Positions 38,291 to 49,930 of a stretch of DNA of 64,000 nucleotides are shown in pieces; within the stretch, counting starts at the first letter, position 1; the number at the start of each line of letters is the position of its first letter. Source of the stretch: Glandiceps talaboti (taxonomy: Eukaryota > Hemichordata > Enteropneusta > Spengelidae); assembly GCF_964340395.1 (NCBI RefSeq), contig NC_135554.1, positions 9,130,475-9,194,474 on the forward strand, read 5' to 3'. The notes under the pieces were generated by a model that was given only the letters and a program-made list of their open reading frames with translations, was not told the origin of the DNA and made no database searches. A program made the position numbers and the translations under genes.

Positions 38291-41200
38291 ATGTCTGTAT
38301 GTAATGTATGTATGTCTATGTATGTATGTATGTATGTATGTATGTATGTATGTATGTATGTATGTATGTATGTATGTGTGGATGTGTATGTGTGTGTGTG
38401 TAAACAACTTAAGTAAAAAGCCACTGGAGCGATGTATTACCTTGGGTGTCTAGTTGGAAAAATGTTCAAATCAAAATGATCTTACGACGAGTGTGTACTT
38501 TGGGTCACAAAATAAAATTATACAAAAGTGATACCACGTGATATACCCGTGCGTTATCTTGAAGCTCAAATCACATACCTATTTGACTGGAAAATCATTA
38601 TTTTATTTTCGTACGATAGTTGGAAAATGTCTTCGATGAAGACTTTTTAACTTACCATTTTTTCCATACAGGTTGTCCTACTATTTAACCGGCATGAATG
38701 GAAGCACGTGTTCATACCTTGGCCAAATGTCATCATCAGAGTACTAACGATGGCCCTGTTTTTGGTCACATTGTTCTGTCGGTACATTCTATCAACTGAA
38801 TGGTTTGGAATTGCACGAATTATGTACAGTTTGACACTTGGGTCCTTCTATTTAAATTTACTGCCTTTGGTCTTTGCATCTGAACACCTCGGACCAAAGC
38901 TCATCATGATAGTGGAAATGGTAAGTTTACTTCTTGAAGGTATGGCAAACACTAAATCTAAACAAAGTCATTGTATATGTAATATACCAAACCATTTTAA
39001 AACAAATTAATATTTCAAATAATGAACAGATTTAAACTGAATGCCTCTCGTAAGGGCAAAACCATAGATTTTTGGGCATACGCAAATTGTTGGAATACAT
39101 AATTCTAAACTATAGCTATTATTCATGATGTACCACTTAATTGGAGTAATTATATGAAACTAAATGAAATGTGAAACCTACATAGTTAACATATTGCCTA
39201 ATTATTAACAAAAACATTGATTATACAAATAAACCATACAGATTATAAGTTGCAACATCAAGCTTTAAATGACACACACACTTATTTACCAGCAACCATC
39301 AAAACATATACAAAATTTTCTGAAATATGAAGAGTGCATTCTTAAGAAATAGCCTAATTGCCGAAAATCATTAATTTAGCAAATTAGTCATAGCATTAAC
39401 AATTATATCAACGGGCTTTAGAAGATGTGCGACTTTTCATGGTTGATGTATGTTTCAAATTATTTTGAATTTGAAACGTGAATTCTAAAGATACAGCTTT
39501 AATTACTGGAGATCATGAATTCTTCAAATTACTCATTAAAAGGCTATGCTAACAATCTTATGCACATTGTTATGGTCAGTATATGTACCACATTCTATGA
39601 AATTTGAAGCTTGCATTCTTAAGATAAAGCCGAATTACATTAAAACTGTAATCTACATCAACAAACTTATAGCATATATGCACTTAATTATGGTTAACAT
39701 ATGTACTAAATTATATTGAAATTGAAGTATGAATTTTAAGATGTAGCCTTATTACCATAAGTCATTAATTATGCAAATTATTCATAAAAGCTTTAAGTTA
39801 AATCAACAAACTTTATAGGACATATGTGCTTTGTTATGGTTTATGTATGAACCAAAATATATTGAATTTGAAGGATGTGTTCCAAAGATAGTGTAATTAC
39901 TCAAAACCATTAATTATGCTAATAACTAAATAATGTTCATTGTTCTAATCAGTTCTTTCTATTAGCATATGGAAAATGAGTAGCAAATTTCATTGTAAAT
40001 GAGCCAGCTGTTTTTAAGAAAATGATGACACAGACAGACGCACACACACACACAGTGGGACAGAGAGACAGACAGATAGACACAGACAGACAGACATCGC
40101 CATTTCAATATCTCCCCTTACAGGAGGTAATCACATGCATACAACAAAACTAATCTTAGAATCTACAATAAAACTTAGGACATGGACAGTAGTCATTGCC
40201 AAGTGAACTGTGAGCTTTTCTTGCCTTCATTGAAATTTCAAACCCACGATTTGAAATAGCATGAAAATATTTCATTCAAGATATGGTATTATAGGCATAA
40301 GCAACTTTGTTTGTAATTCCAAATAGCATAGGTCTTGATTTACCCAGACTATTGGATAGAATTATCAATCTGATCATCCAAGATGAGTCCCGGTATCTCA
40401 GCATGCCAAGATTTATTATAATTGCAAATTGTTGAAAGTGGTGGCACAAACTATAGGACAGAAACGACCATTTTGTAGAGAGGTGCATCGATAAGTATCT
40501 GCCACTGAATGTTGCCTGGGACTATATAGAGGTCTGAGATGTGGCTAAAACCAGGGAGATCGTTTGCCAGAAAGAATGAAACCAAAACTAGTGTACATAG
40601 GAAGAGAGAGAGAGTGTTGAAAGAGTTGAAAATTATCAGCATTTAGGTCTTACTCTTGGCCAATAAGCTAAACTGGAAGAACGGCAAAAGTTCAATATAA
40701 AGCAGATGTGAACTAAAAGCCTTCTGAAATGGCAAACCTTTAGATTGTTGTTCCTTCACTCCTTGTTGCAAAGAACACTTCTGTGCTACCAGACATGATT
40801 TTGTATATCCATTAGTTACTACATCATTATACAAAATTTTGTGTTTAAAGCAATGTGAACGCACTTTTCCAGCCATACAAATTGTAACAGGTACAAAGAC
40901 ACAGCTCTCCTGTTATAACATATATTCAATCTAAATACGTACTTATGTGCCGATCAATACATAATGACAAATATTTACCTTGAAAATTTAGTCGAAACAT
41001 GATTTGTGAGGTTGTATGCCATGAATACTTATAATCATCACATGATGATGACATGGCCACAATCATGAATGCATACCCCAGACCGAGGGAAAAGAGATAC
41101 ATAACAAATTAAACCCAGTTTCAAGACTGAAAGATTTTCTATTTTTGATTAAGCACAGGTGCGATATGATTTATAGTGGTATTGAATGGCCAACATGCAA

Positions 41201-44200
41201 TGAGATCGTTGGGTCATTATTCAAATTAACATAGGTTACACTGTACCAAGAGTTTTACACCATTTGCGAAGAGATGGTATAATTATCGAAAACGTAAATA
41301 TGCAAATAACTAATTAAATAATTAAACCTAAAGCTACATCAAAGGCATTTGCATTATATATGTGGTTTGGTATCACACATGTATGTACCAAATCATATTG
41401 AATTTAAAAGTGTACATTCTTAAGATATGGCTTGATTACCGAAAATTATTAATTATGCAAATTACTCAGTAATATGCATGGGATGTTTACCAACGCCTGA
41501 TCAGTCGACACACAAACTTCTCATCCCTAGATTATAACCTTCTCTTACAGAAGGTAAAAAGGTGCAGCATCACCTATACTGTGTCAGACTCTCCGGAAGC
41601 TCCGTTAGTTTGATATCAACCCAGAGATTTTATGTATTGTTTATTTTATTCACTGTTCAAAGACAATGTGATTATTATGAAGCATGTATAAACTCTGGTT
41701 ATTTCTAGGTAAAACAGTTGCTAATATTCATAGTGATAATGGGAGTGTTTGTTTTGGCGTACGGTACAGCCTACGAAGCCATATTGCATCCCAATAATCC
41801 ACAGAACTTTTTGTACACTTCATACTACAAACTCCATGGCGACCTTCTTACGGATGAAGTGGAAATAGCAGGTACTACAATTTTTAAAATCTAGATACCC
41901 CATTTGGTTGATTTCAGTTATTTCCTCACAACATACACTTGCCCAGCTGTTCAGTATTCAAAACTGAAATTAGATTTCATGTTTTCACGTAGCAATTGCT
42001 TTTAGGTTTAAGAACAATTTGCGACCCATTTCTTGGTGATGCTTTATTAAGATAAAATAAAATAATGGATACAGATGTCTAAGCAATGGTTAAAAAGGAA
42101 CACCACTACAGGAAATGAAGGCATGTTCATAAACTGTGGGTTCTGGTCAGTTATTTCATGATAATTTATTTTACATCACACGCGATTGCCATGAAACACC
42201 AACTTTAAACTTTAAGTTGATTTACATTTACTTGCTCTACATTTATTGTCCGCTTTATTAACTCCTGAGTGCTTATTTTCTTCAGTGTAAATCTCATGAA
42301 TATTCATTGTACGACCATGAATATATCATTTCTGTTGGATCCATTATACAATGGCCCATATAACAAAGACATCCTATCAAGGCACAAGATCAACATAATG
42401 TTTAAGTAATTGTAGGTGATGTAAAACCATGAAATGACTCTCCGGAACCCATATTTTATGAAAACGACTTTATTTCCCTGAGTGGTGTTTCCATTTAATC
42501 TTTCAATTGACTTTCTTGAAAGACGTGCAGAGTAAGTAAGCTAAGGGAAATACACAAATGTTATAACTGCGCGAAATATATAGAATGGGTATAATGATAA
42601 CACAAGAAAATGTATAATAATTTATATATTAAGACTCTTAATACTTAGACTGTCGACAGTCGTCTTGAATTTTTTTTGTAATTTATCTTTAATACTATTG
42701 TCGCTGAAATTACTAACATGGTGTGGAAGTTCCATGAAGTCAAGACGTTAGATTATATTTGATGTGTTCAAGTCCTCTCTAAGTGCATGCACATACATGC
42801 ACATATTGTATGTTATAGGTTATGTCACACTAGTATTTAAATAAAACATATTTCAGAAACTTTTCTTTTTAGGAATATGACAAAATATAACCTGCGACTG
42901 AATACAGACTACAACTGACTATCAAAGTTAGTGATACCGTGATGTTGAAACGCATTTCATTCAAAGCACGTGTTTTGTTTAGTGATAAGTACATTTTCCT
43001 GCACAGGTTGCAACTTTGTCCGAATCTTAAACATACTTTTTACTGCACATTATTCAAATATAATACTTGTACTTGATATGTTTAGAAATATGATTTACAG
43101 AGGTAATTATTGAATACAGGAATATTCAAGCATAGAAATCAGAGAGAATTGTGGGTAAAATATTATACAGTGCATCGGACATGACCTGAATGCTCGTGAG
43201 TATATAAAACATAATGGTCTTGACTTTTTTTGGGCTATTGTATATTAATTTTAGGACCGCATTCCACTGTAACCATATGGATATTGAATATTATGACGGG
43301 AATATACGTCTTAATAGCAAACGGCTTACTTCTAAATCTGCTGATTGCCGTGTTCACGTATGTATATTAAAAATCAAAACTATGAGAGCAGAAACAAAAC
43401 ATTGTCTAGCTACACGAAACCGTATTAACATTCCATTTCATCGTCTGGTAATCGTTACACTTTAACCATTTTGACAGGCATGCTTGAAAAAGTGTATGTC
43501 GGAACAATGTAATATGGTATGGCAACGATCAGCTAAGATAACAGTAGCTCACGCAAATAAAATGTAGCAATGTTGGTAAGATTTTGTCCAGCCAAACGAT
43601 AAAATGTAACTGCTGCAATGGTTAAGAATTTGTGAAGTCAGGTGACGTGTTATTTACGCTCTCCTGGTGTCCATTGTAGACATGCACTATTGGGATTAAT
43701 TACTAAGCAACCATTGCCAACATTGCAGTTTGAGGTTGTAGTCAGGCAAAAACGTACACCAATATCTTCCCCGAAGTAGCGTCTTTGACTATTGTGATGT
43801 GTACGTTAGTGTACAAAGGTGTGAAAAGAGGTTTATTTACAGCCAAATAACTAATTATCTGAATCCTTAGATCATACGTAGTCAAAATGATATTAGTTTG
43901 AAAATTCGTAAGCATGTGTGTCGTTTTATTACAAAATTCGTATCGGGCTCATTATATAACACGATAGACGAATGTCTTTACTTATAACTTGGTAGCCAGT
44001 GTCTTAAATAGTGAACTATTTCTAGTTTTAAGTTTCGTTACTCTATGTCAATTCCCACCAATGTCTTCACTTGTTTTCGACTTAAAGATGACCTTGTACA
44101 GACATCTGGTCACTGATTCAACATATTTCGTCCCTTTCTCTTTCAGTATGTACATAGAAAAAATCCAAAACAAATCCAATATTGTTTGGTCGTACTATCG

Positions 44201-44348
44201 GTATGATCTGATTGAAGAGTATACAGACAAGTTTCCGTTTTACCTGGCGTGGACGTGTGTGTCGTGGCTGGTGTCGAAGTGTAAAAAGGATGGAGTCCGA
44301 CCTTCAACGTCCAACAACAGTAAGGAAAGAAGTAGGTTAATATCATGA
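27429..44348 (+). CDS. TRPM-like cation channel, 3' fourteen exons
   Basis: Exons 27429-27621, 28082-28179, 30457-30591, 31093-31188, 32154-32285, 33350-33431, 34661-34768, 35194-35293, 36827-37061, 37974-38117, 38672-38920, 41709-41871, 43255-43357 and 44147-44348 join in phase to 679 residues and a TGA stop. The cytosolic TRPM homology region shows AQLHLLAAENGIPRARKLL, FFELLLENG, GRTELAKVIWSVASDHVALA and CYEDDPTEAQELL...CLHLAW. S1 is at ~394-411, S2 ~424-441, S3 ~455-472, S4 ~483-503 followed by EHLGPKLIMIVEM, S5 ~528-552, the pore ~565-575 (SYYKLHGDLL), S6 ~583-612 (NGLLLNLLIAVF) and the TRP helix ~627-638 (WSYYRYDLIEEY). It is expected to be a tetrameric Ca2+-permeable cation channel. The N-terminal nucleotide-binding-type region was not found upstream. 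There is no kinase or NUDT9 domain. A ced-11-like (soromelastatin) relative is an alternative to TRPM2-like. Confidence 0.88.
28650..29700. repeat. ~125-bp tandem repeat array in a TRPM-like intron
   Basis: It begins 'ttagtccccacgggacaaag' and 'tagattgggctccgtc', followed by about eight diverging units with 'aacttggtacaaggacaa', 'actatggcatacatatgcat', 'caatatggccaccgggcggc' and 'cattttgt'. An ATGT microsatellite (~29600-29630) interrupts the last units. It is the longest copy of the dispersed family first seen at 14396. Confidence 0.88.
29701..30456. other. Intron remainder, nothing coding
   Basis: Contains a G tract (29825-29834) and a sequence near 30185 ('actgcaactggatgcggg', 'gatgtctgcat') that resembles ~48290-48400. 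No exon was recognised. Confidence 0.5.
30922..31018. repeat. (CAA)n/(CAT)n microsatellite
   Basis: A CAA array with a short CAT block in its centre, in a TRPM-like intron. The reverse-strand Leu-rich frame is an artefact. Confidence 0.97.
31189..32153. other. Intron with an unexplained open frame
   Basis: A forward frame at 31524-31784 encodes a hydrophobic stretch (about residues 35-60) and includes a GC-rich inverted motif ('ccgcggtaaa...tttaccgcgg' near 31547-31572). It lies inside a TRPM-like intron and neighbouring exons join in phase without it. It may be a relic or chance. Confidence 0.35.
33795..34056. mobile_element. Diverged MITE-like inverted repeat with poly-T centre
   Basis: 'tttttatcatggcttcctac' (33795) is the approximate complement of 'gtaggaggacatgataaaa' (to 34056). 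A T30-type run (~33946-33974) lies between the arms. In a TRPM-like intron. Confidence 0.55.
35294..36826. other. TRPM-like intron, palindromic element and otherwise no gene
   Basis: Holds the 35584-35732 palindrome and a repeated 'gagtcaaaacgtt(c/g)' segment (~35545 and ~35810). Open frames at 35318-35539 and 36530-36766 show no domain. Confidence 0.5.
35584..35732. mobile_element. MITE-like palindrome, ~65-bp arms
   Basis: The left arm 'gttattctccaatatttgtc' to 'ggttttttcactac' pairs with the right arm 'gtagtaagaaaaacccctta' to 'aatattagggaataac', with several substitutions and a ~14-base loop. Related half-copies lie just downstream (~35860-35930). Confidence 0.72.
37111..37198. repeat. 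(CAA)n microsatellite
   Basis: CAA copies with CGA and CAAAA variants, in a TRPM-like intron. Confidence 0.95.
37492..37524. repeat. Half-copy of the hairpin found at 61448-61530
   Basis: 'ggtgcgtgactaac' followed by 'tccaagtggaaatc' closely matches one arm of the 61.4-kb hairpin, which indicates a dispersed small element. Confidence 0.55.
37540..37626. repeat. (TA)n microsatellite
   Basis: A nearly pure TA run in a TRPM-like intron; a CA/CATA run follows at ~37791-37856. Confidence 0.97.
38199..38400. repeat. (GTCT)n(GTAT)n microsatellite
   Basis: About 90 bases of GTCT followed by about 90 of GTAT, then a TG run. Open frames on both strands over it are artefacts. Confidence 0.97.
39110..40140. 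repeat. AT-rich dispersed repeat with tandem ~130-bp units
   Basis: Successive units share 'attaattatgcaaattact', 'gcttt', 'atatgtgctttgttatggt', 'atgtaccaaattatattgaa' and 'gcattcttaagatatagcc'. The array ends with a CA/CAGA block and 'tatctccccttacaggaggt'. Related copies lie at ~41230-41570, ~46195-46550 and ~61540-61870. It occupies a TRPM-like intron. Confidence 0.75.
40141..41708. other. TRPM-like intron remainder
   Basis: No exon was recognised. A second copy of the AT-rich repeat lies at ~41230-41570, again closing with 'cttctcttacagaaggt'. Reverse-strand open frames at 40276-40876 show no domain. Confidence 0.5.
41872..43254. other. TRPM-like pore-to-S6 intron
   Basis: No additional exon was seen, although TRPM channels usually have a longer extracellular loop here. 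The flanking exons join in phase without one. Confidence 0.5.
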
Positions 44349-45878
44349 ATGTAGTTAGCCTGCCAACTGCAATGATCAAAATATCTCTAACTATAACAAC
44401 ACACTTATTTATCTCGAGAAGTTACTATTCTCCTTTCTTTATAATTTAATAGAAGATAAAGTTTAGAATCGGTTGAATAATGACATTAATTGATAGATTT
44501 GGCCACCGTTTGTCGTACATTTGCCAGAGTATTGATTAATTCGCTGTTAGAACTAATTAAAGCTACTGGTTACTATTGTTTGAGCCTATTTGCTGTATTA
44601 CGCAAAGATCTAACCAGGACGATATTACAATGTGTACGTCACCTGTCACCAATCTCGCATTCTGATTAGTCGAGAGCCCTGCAGATACACATGCGTATTT
44701 TTCACCAACAAACACCCGTATTTGTGCTTGTTGTATCACGTGATCACTGGACGTCCCCTTGTCATCCAAATGCCAAATTTATTGTCAACCGTATGAAATA
44801 TCATCGTTGTATACATTGCAACAAGTCTTTGAACTGTATGTTTTGTGTCAGAGGGAAACTGTCACAAATTCCATACAGAACGGCGATAGTCCAGATACGG
44901 CGAACGCACGGTCGTCACACCATTGTGAACATCAATTCCTAAATTGACCGATCGCCGAGATTGATTGACAGATTCCATTGACCAATCAAAGAGCGTAATT
45001 CCGCCATGTGCACTTGCACGTGTCACAGCCTACGACAACCAAAGCAATCTGTCGTAGTTTCTGAGCGAGTATTGAATACAAGGGCCTTGACCTTACGATC
45101 GGTTCTCGTATATAATATTTGTTTACACACATTAAAACTATCGTGAAATACTGGTCATGGGATCGGTATAATATCAATGATCACTATCCCGAAGGATAGA
45201 GAGGTTGAATATTATTTTTACACTTTCTGAAGCCGAAAAAATATCGACAATGTTGACGTACACGATCAAGAAGATGGACCGCCATTACGGCAATTTACGT
45301 GCATTTTGGGGGAATCCAGTAAGTCGTCTTATAAATCCAAGGGTGCCATCAACGGTGGTATTTGTGTAATCTTCTACATGTTCAGCCTAAAATTAAACGA
45401 TCCACATCATTATCATTTTAGTACGAAGGAATTATCATATTAGTTGGATACATAGACAAACATATTTTATTATCTGGCGACAGAGGGAAAATGAAGTTTG
45501 TCTTTGAACTTTCGTCAGAAAATAAAATTCGTGTCTGTAGAAACAAGAAAAAACCCTTCGTTTTCATTCAAGATTGTAAAGCTGACACCACCTCGAAAAT
45601 TAAGAATAATTTTCATCTATTCAGAAACTGTCCAAGTTAAGAGGTGGTATAGACATAGTACGTTACAATCACAGATGCTGTATTCCACGGACTCTTTGGG
45701 GAAAGGTAGGCGGAGAAGTCTAGGTAACCAAAACAACAACAAAAATAACTAATAAGTGTGATTTTGAATTGGATAAGAAGTGTGATTTTGAATTGGATAG
45801 TGTGGGCTACGGAATGCCACTGACTTCTAAGCCTGAATGACGGTGAGATAGAAGAAACAGAACAGCGTATAGAGGAAT
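44349..45878. other. Intergenic spacer between convergent genes
   Basis: Between the TRPM-like stop and the ubiquitin-like gene's stop. Small open frames on both strands show no recognisable domain. No clear poly(A) signal was pinned down for either gene. Confidence 0.55.
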
Positions 45879-46948
45879 TTATACACTTACTACTACAAAT
45901 AATGCTGAATAGAACATAGCTAATCCAGGTTTGGTTTGAGTTACACATGGCTGAACGTCTGCTTTGAAGTTCTCACTCTTAGAGGGATAGATTTCACCAA
46001 ATTCAGATCCAAGAGCAACCATTACAGTGCTATTTTCATCCAGGTCTTTGTTTAGTGGAGTATTGTTCTGCCCATCGATACTATTGAAATAAAATTTGAT
46101 ATCAAATGGCATATTCAATACCAGTAAGCATGGCTCAATTTCTGAAAATTCTGTGAAACAAACATATTTGTGTCTTGCATCTTTGTCATCCTTAATACAT
46201 GCACATTAATGTCAAGGAAGCATTCTTTTTAGGATATTGCCCAATTACAATTTCAAGTTTTGTAGCTTTTTAGGATTTGTTGTGATCGACATATGTCCCA
46301 ATTTATATGAAATTTGAACCCATGTTCTACATAGTTTGACAAATCCCCGAAAATGATTAATTGTGCAAACTCAAGGTCAAAGGCCAAGAAGTCATAGGAA
46401 AACTCATTATCGGTATTCACCAAATTAGGAGACTTACATATGGACCCTAAAGTGCTGACATTTATGCCGGGTTTGATTGAAATTAAGTAGCTAATATCTG
46501 AAATTTGGCTGTCTACAGAAGGACAGACGGTTGAATGAAACCCCCCTTAAGGTTCTGGTGTGGGAGCTGATGATAACTTTGTGGGGATTCACGCGAATGA
46601 TGTACAAACTGCCAAGCAGGAAAAAGGGGCAGGTAATAGAAATGACTTAAAGTGGGTAACGAGCGTTGAGCATTATTGTGTTATATAAAATGTAAACCTG
46701 AATCTTAACACATTACTTACCTCAATTTCTGACAACTAGTCGGAATATCAGTCAAATTATAGATCTTTCTCTTCAGGTTCTATGAAATGCAGAAATTATG
46801 AGTGTCTTTACAGTGATATTGTGATAAATATCAGTATGTTTTGTTAACAGCTGTAAGTGGGTAAGAGATTAACTATTCAGTTGTTTCTGGGGCTAGCAGA
46901 CCTTTTGAAAACACAATTGATTTTGACTTAATTTTACATACACAATAC

Positions 46949-46987
<39 letters not shown>

Positions 46988-49108
46988 CAAACTCACCCCT
47001 ATGTCATCTATGGTAAGATCCACTCCCACCGAATACGTCTTGTCCATCATCACATGGACGCTAAGAATGTGTTGACCGATAATATGGGACAGCTTTGGTT
47101 TACTTCTGAAGTGTACATTACGATTGGGGCTAAACACAACAAAAAGCAAGGATTCAGACTCTATTCTGCGTTTTGTAAGACTCCCTATAACAGAAAGAGA
47201 TATATTCTGAATTAATTGACTCTCGTTTCAATGTACTGTTGAATGAAATGCGATGGTAATCGTTTGTAAAATCTCTTTATCAGTCATGATATGTTTTGAA
47301 AAATAGTATGAATTCAAGACGTCAAAATGACACAATCAACAAAGTGTTATCCATAACTGTCTATCCATATCAGCAAAGATATGTATAATATATATATGAA
47401 GAGTATAGCTGGTCACTCTCGTCAGGCGGGTGAATGCGTAGTGCCACGTGCCACTGGACAAGTATATATGTGAATGCGTAGTGCCACATGCCACAAGACA
47501 AGTATATATATACAAATATTATCTATTACATTTTGAAGGTCATTGACGTGTAAATATATTTTTTTTCAATTTAAACCTGGACAAAGATTACCATTCTAGA
47601 TCTCTGCATATTTTTAACCAGTGAGGCACTGACATGGGCACTGACATAAACAACTTTCTACGCATCTTTAAAATCGTAAATGCTCGCCCTCCGATAGTAT
47701 AAGCTCGTAAACTGTCAGCGCGCCACCAACGGCTGTATTTCTCCTTGGTTTCGCGTTTATATAAACTTCTTTAACCATACATGAAAATTTTTATGAGCTA
47801 AATGTTTAAAATAGGCTGGTTGGATTTTTAAAAAATGAAGAATGATTTAGAAATAATATTTTCAAATACATTTATTATAATAGTTTTTGAAAATGCGATA
47901 GCGGTCGTCAAAAATATATCGACATATGGGAACAAGGTTATTTATTGAAATGGTAATATATTAATTATTCGTAATTACAAGCAACAAAGCAGACTATGTG
48001 GAGTTGGTAAATTATCAGTGAACCTTGTACCGATACAGACCTTCATATCAAGCTGATGATTACATTATTATTTGATTAAATACCACATTTAACAGTTCTA
48101 AATCTAGATTAATGTCATTTGACACAGGCCTCGTTTAACCCTTCCACTCCCGCTCTCATTTCACTACTCAATACCATGATCCCCATTCAACAATTGATAA
48201 ACGCTCACCTGTTACAGTGAATTTCACAACACTATTCAGCTTTTTGTTCTGTTTAGTCTCAATGAAATGAATCATTTAAATGTACTGCAACTCCATGCAG
48301 GCATTCGGGAGCCAATGACTTTCTTAGTGTCAAACTCCCGATGAAGGCGCGTAAAATGTACTTTGCGGTATTCATTTGATGTCTGTATGGTGGCATATGT
48401 AGTTCATTTCACTTGGACAAAATGTAGCAAGAAACTGTACTCAGTCAAGCTTGCTATCTTAAAGTGTAGCATGCATGTAAAGTATTTTAATTGTTTCTGC
48501 GTGGTTGTATCAAACAACAAAGCCGAATGATATTGTGAAATTCGCAGCGAGTTACTTAAAATCTTACGATTGAGCTTTTCAGTATGAAGTTATAACTGAA
48601 AAAAGAATTCATAACGCTGACTCTATTGACGAAATAAGTTTAAGAACAAGTCTAGAGCAGCTGAATACAATATACTTTCATTTACTTCAAAACAATCAAT
48701 TCAATTAAAAACACTCCATCGTTACACTGAAAATTTGCTAGAACCCCGGTAGAAACAAAATTATCGTAAGTTGAAATCTTATTGTTATGACATTATCCTA
48801 ATGAGAGCACCAACTTATACAGTAGAGAATCTGTAAGCAACGCAAAAATGAAACTTACACGTGTTAAACCATGGATCATTGGTGAGTGCTTTGCCATCAT
48901 CTGTATATATCTGCGCAGTTTGCCCGGAACGACCTTCACTCTGAATTACAGTATCTATCAAATTTTCAACCGTAAAAGTATCTGGATCCACACCACTCAG
49001 CAAGGTTGTCTCTTCATCCTGAATGGACTGTAATGTTTTGTAGTACAGTACATACCCAAACTCACACCACCGGTGTCTGTTACTATCATCCAGTATGGTG
49101 ACACTCAT
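45879..49108 (-). CDS. Tandem ubiquitin-like-domain protein
   Basis: Four reverse-strand exons join in exact phase: 49108-48859, 47184-46997, 46779-46721 and 46080-45879, giving 232 residues and a TAA stop. The start is the first ATG, with an in-frame TAA 12 bases upstream. UBL-1 is at ~44-103: TFTVENLIDTVIQ, IYTDDGKALTND, then WSLTKRRIESESLLFVVF. UBL-2 is at ~122-190: HILSVHVMMDKTYSVGVDL, IDDIGNLKRKIYNLTDIPTS, CQKLSIDGQNNTPLNKDLD and ENSTVMVAL. Both follow the ubiquitin pattern of a strand pair, a helix with LK--I, GIP--QQKL, G--L and D-STV-V-L. Neither ends in Gly-Gly, so they look like fixed interaction modules and not conjugatable modifiers. The strong GTAAGT inside the last exon (after 45891) may be a donor, in which case the protein continues. 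The gene converges on the TRPM-like gene. The family is unnamed; the UBL call is by pattern. Confidence 0.62.
46195..46550. repeat. AT-rich dispersed repeat in an intron of the ubiquitin-like gene
   Basis: 'aatttatatgaaatttgaa', 'gaaaatgattaattgtgcaa' and 'acagaaggacagacgg' match the family at 39110-40140. Confidence 0.6.
46947..46985. repeat. (CATA)n microsatellite
   Basis: About ten CATA copies next to the exon at 46997-47184. Confidence 0.95.
47185..48858. other. First intron of the ubiquitin-like gene
   Basis: Contains a ~45-bp tandem duplication at ~47430-47510 ('gtgaatgcgtagtgccac' twice) and otherwise AT-rich sequence. No further exon was seen. Confidence 0.5.
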
Positions 49109-49342
49109 CTTTCTAGTTTAACGTGCTCAATCACATCTGTGAATATAGTAAATAGAGAACAACAATGTATTAGAATTTCAATTTGTCTTTAATTTCTAGA
49201 TAATTTATATTCATGTTGGTCAGGAGCAATAGCAGAAATTTACAGAGATTTCCTAATACAGTTTACATACCCATAAATTACACCTCCCCCTTCTGTGTGT
49301 TAATTAAGCTTACTTCTAAAATGCCATCCTATTTCGAGCAAT

Positions 49343-49344
<2 letters not shown>

Positions 49345-49403
<59 letters not shown>
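49345..49403. repeat. (TA)n microsatellite
   Basis: A pure TA run just upstream (on the reverse strand) of the ubiquitin-like gene. Confidence 0.97.
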
Positions 49404-49404
<1 letters not shown>

Positions 49405-49737
49405 GTGGAAAACAGTCAGAGATCAAATTATATTTCCGCATATGCATAAAATTATGTCTCGATCAATTCAAGTATACACCCACAACCACTTTTCAAGTTG
49501 ATGAAAAAATCGTATATTACAAATTCAACGACAGACTGAAGTAAAACAGATTTAGAATAAATACATTAATCAGAGAGGATCATCAGAAATACGAAAATCT
49601 CTCTGTAAACTATGTACAGTCACTAGAATTGAAATCGAAAGGACGAACATTTTCCATTTGCATCAATGGCGAATGTAGCTCTCAAATGGACGGCGGGTCA
49701 ACACGGGCTTGCCGAGCAGCCCAGCCCGTGGATTATT

Positions 49738-49930
49738 ATTCCTGCTTGCAAACGATAATTCGGGACTCGAATCTGACAGTCGTCCCTAGTACTGCAGGGT
49801 AATTCGGGACTCGATTCTGACAATTGTCCCTAGTACTGCAGGGTAATTCGGGACTCGATTCTGACAACTGTCCCTACTAGCCCTGCTTGCAGACGGCAAT
49901 TCGGGCTTCGAGTCTAACAATTGTCCCTCC
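49738..49930. repeat. Minisatellite, ~44-bp unit, four copies
   Basis: The units read 'aattcgggactcgattctga', 'caattgtccctagtact' and 'gcagggt'; the last copy is more diverged. Confidence 0.85.

Noticed and set aside
38150-38453. Cys/Val/Ser and His/Thr repeat open frames
   Set aside because: They are translations of the GTCT/GTAT microsatellite.
40000-40110. CA/CAGA block as a CRISPR-like or regulatory array
   Set aside because: It is a plain microsatellite tail of the AT-rich repeat. No spacer-repeat structure was seen anywhere in the window.
45891-46150. Alternative acceptor at 46150 for the last exon of the ubiquitin-like gene
   Set aside because: The reading phase does not fit the preceding exon. 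The acceptor before 46080 fits and completes the ubiquitin-like fold.
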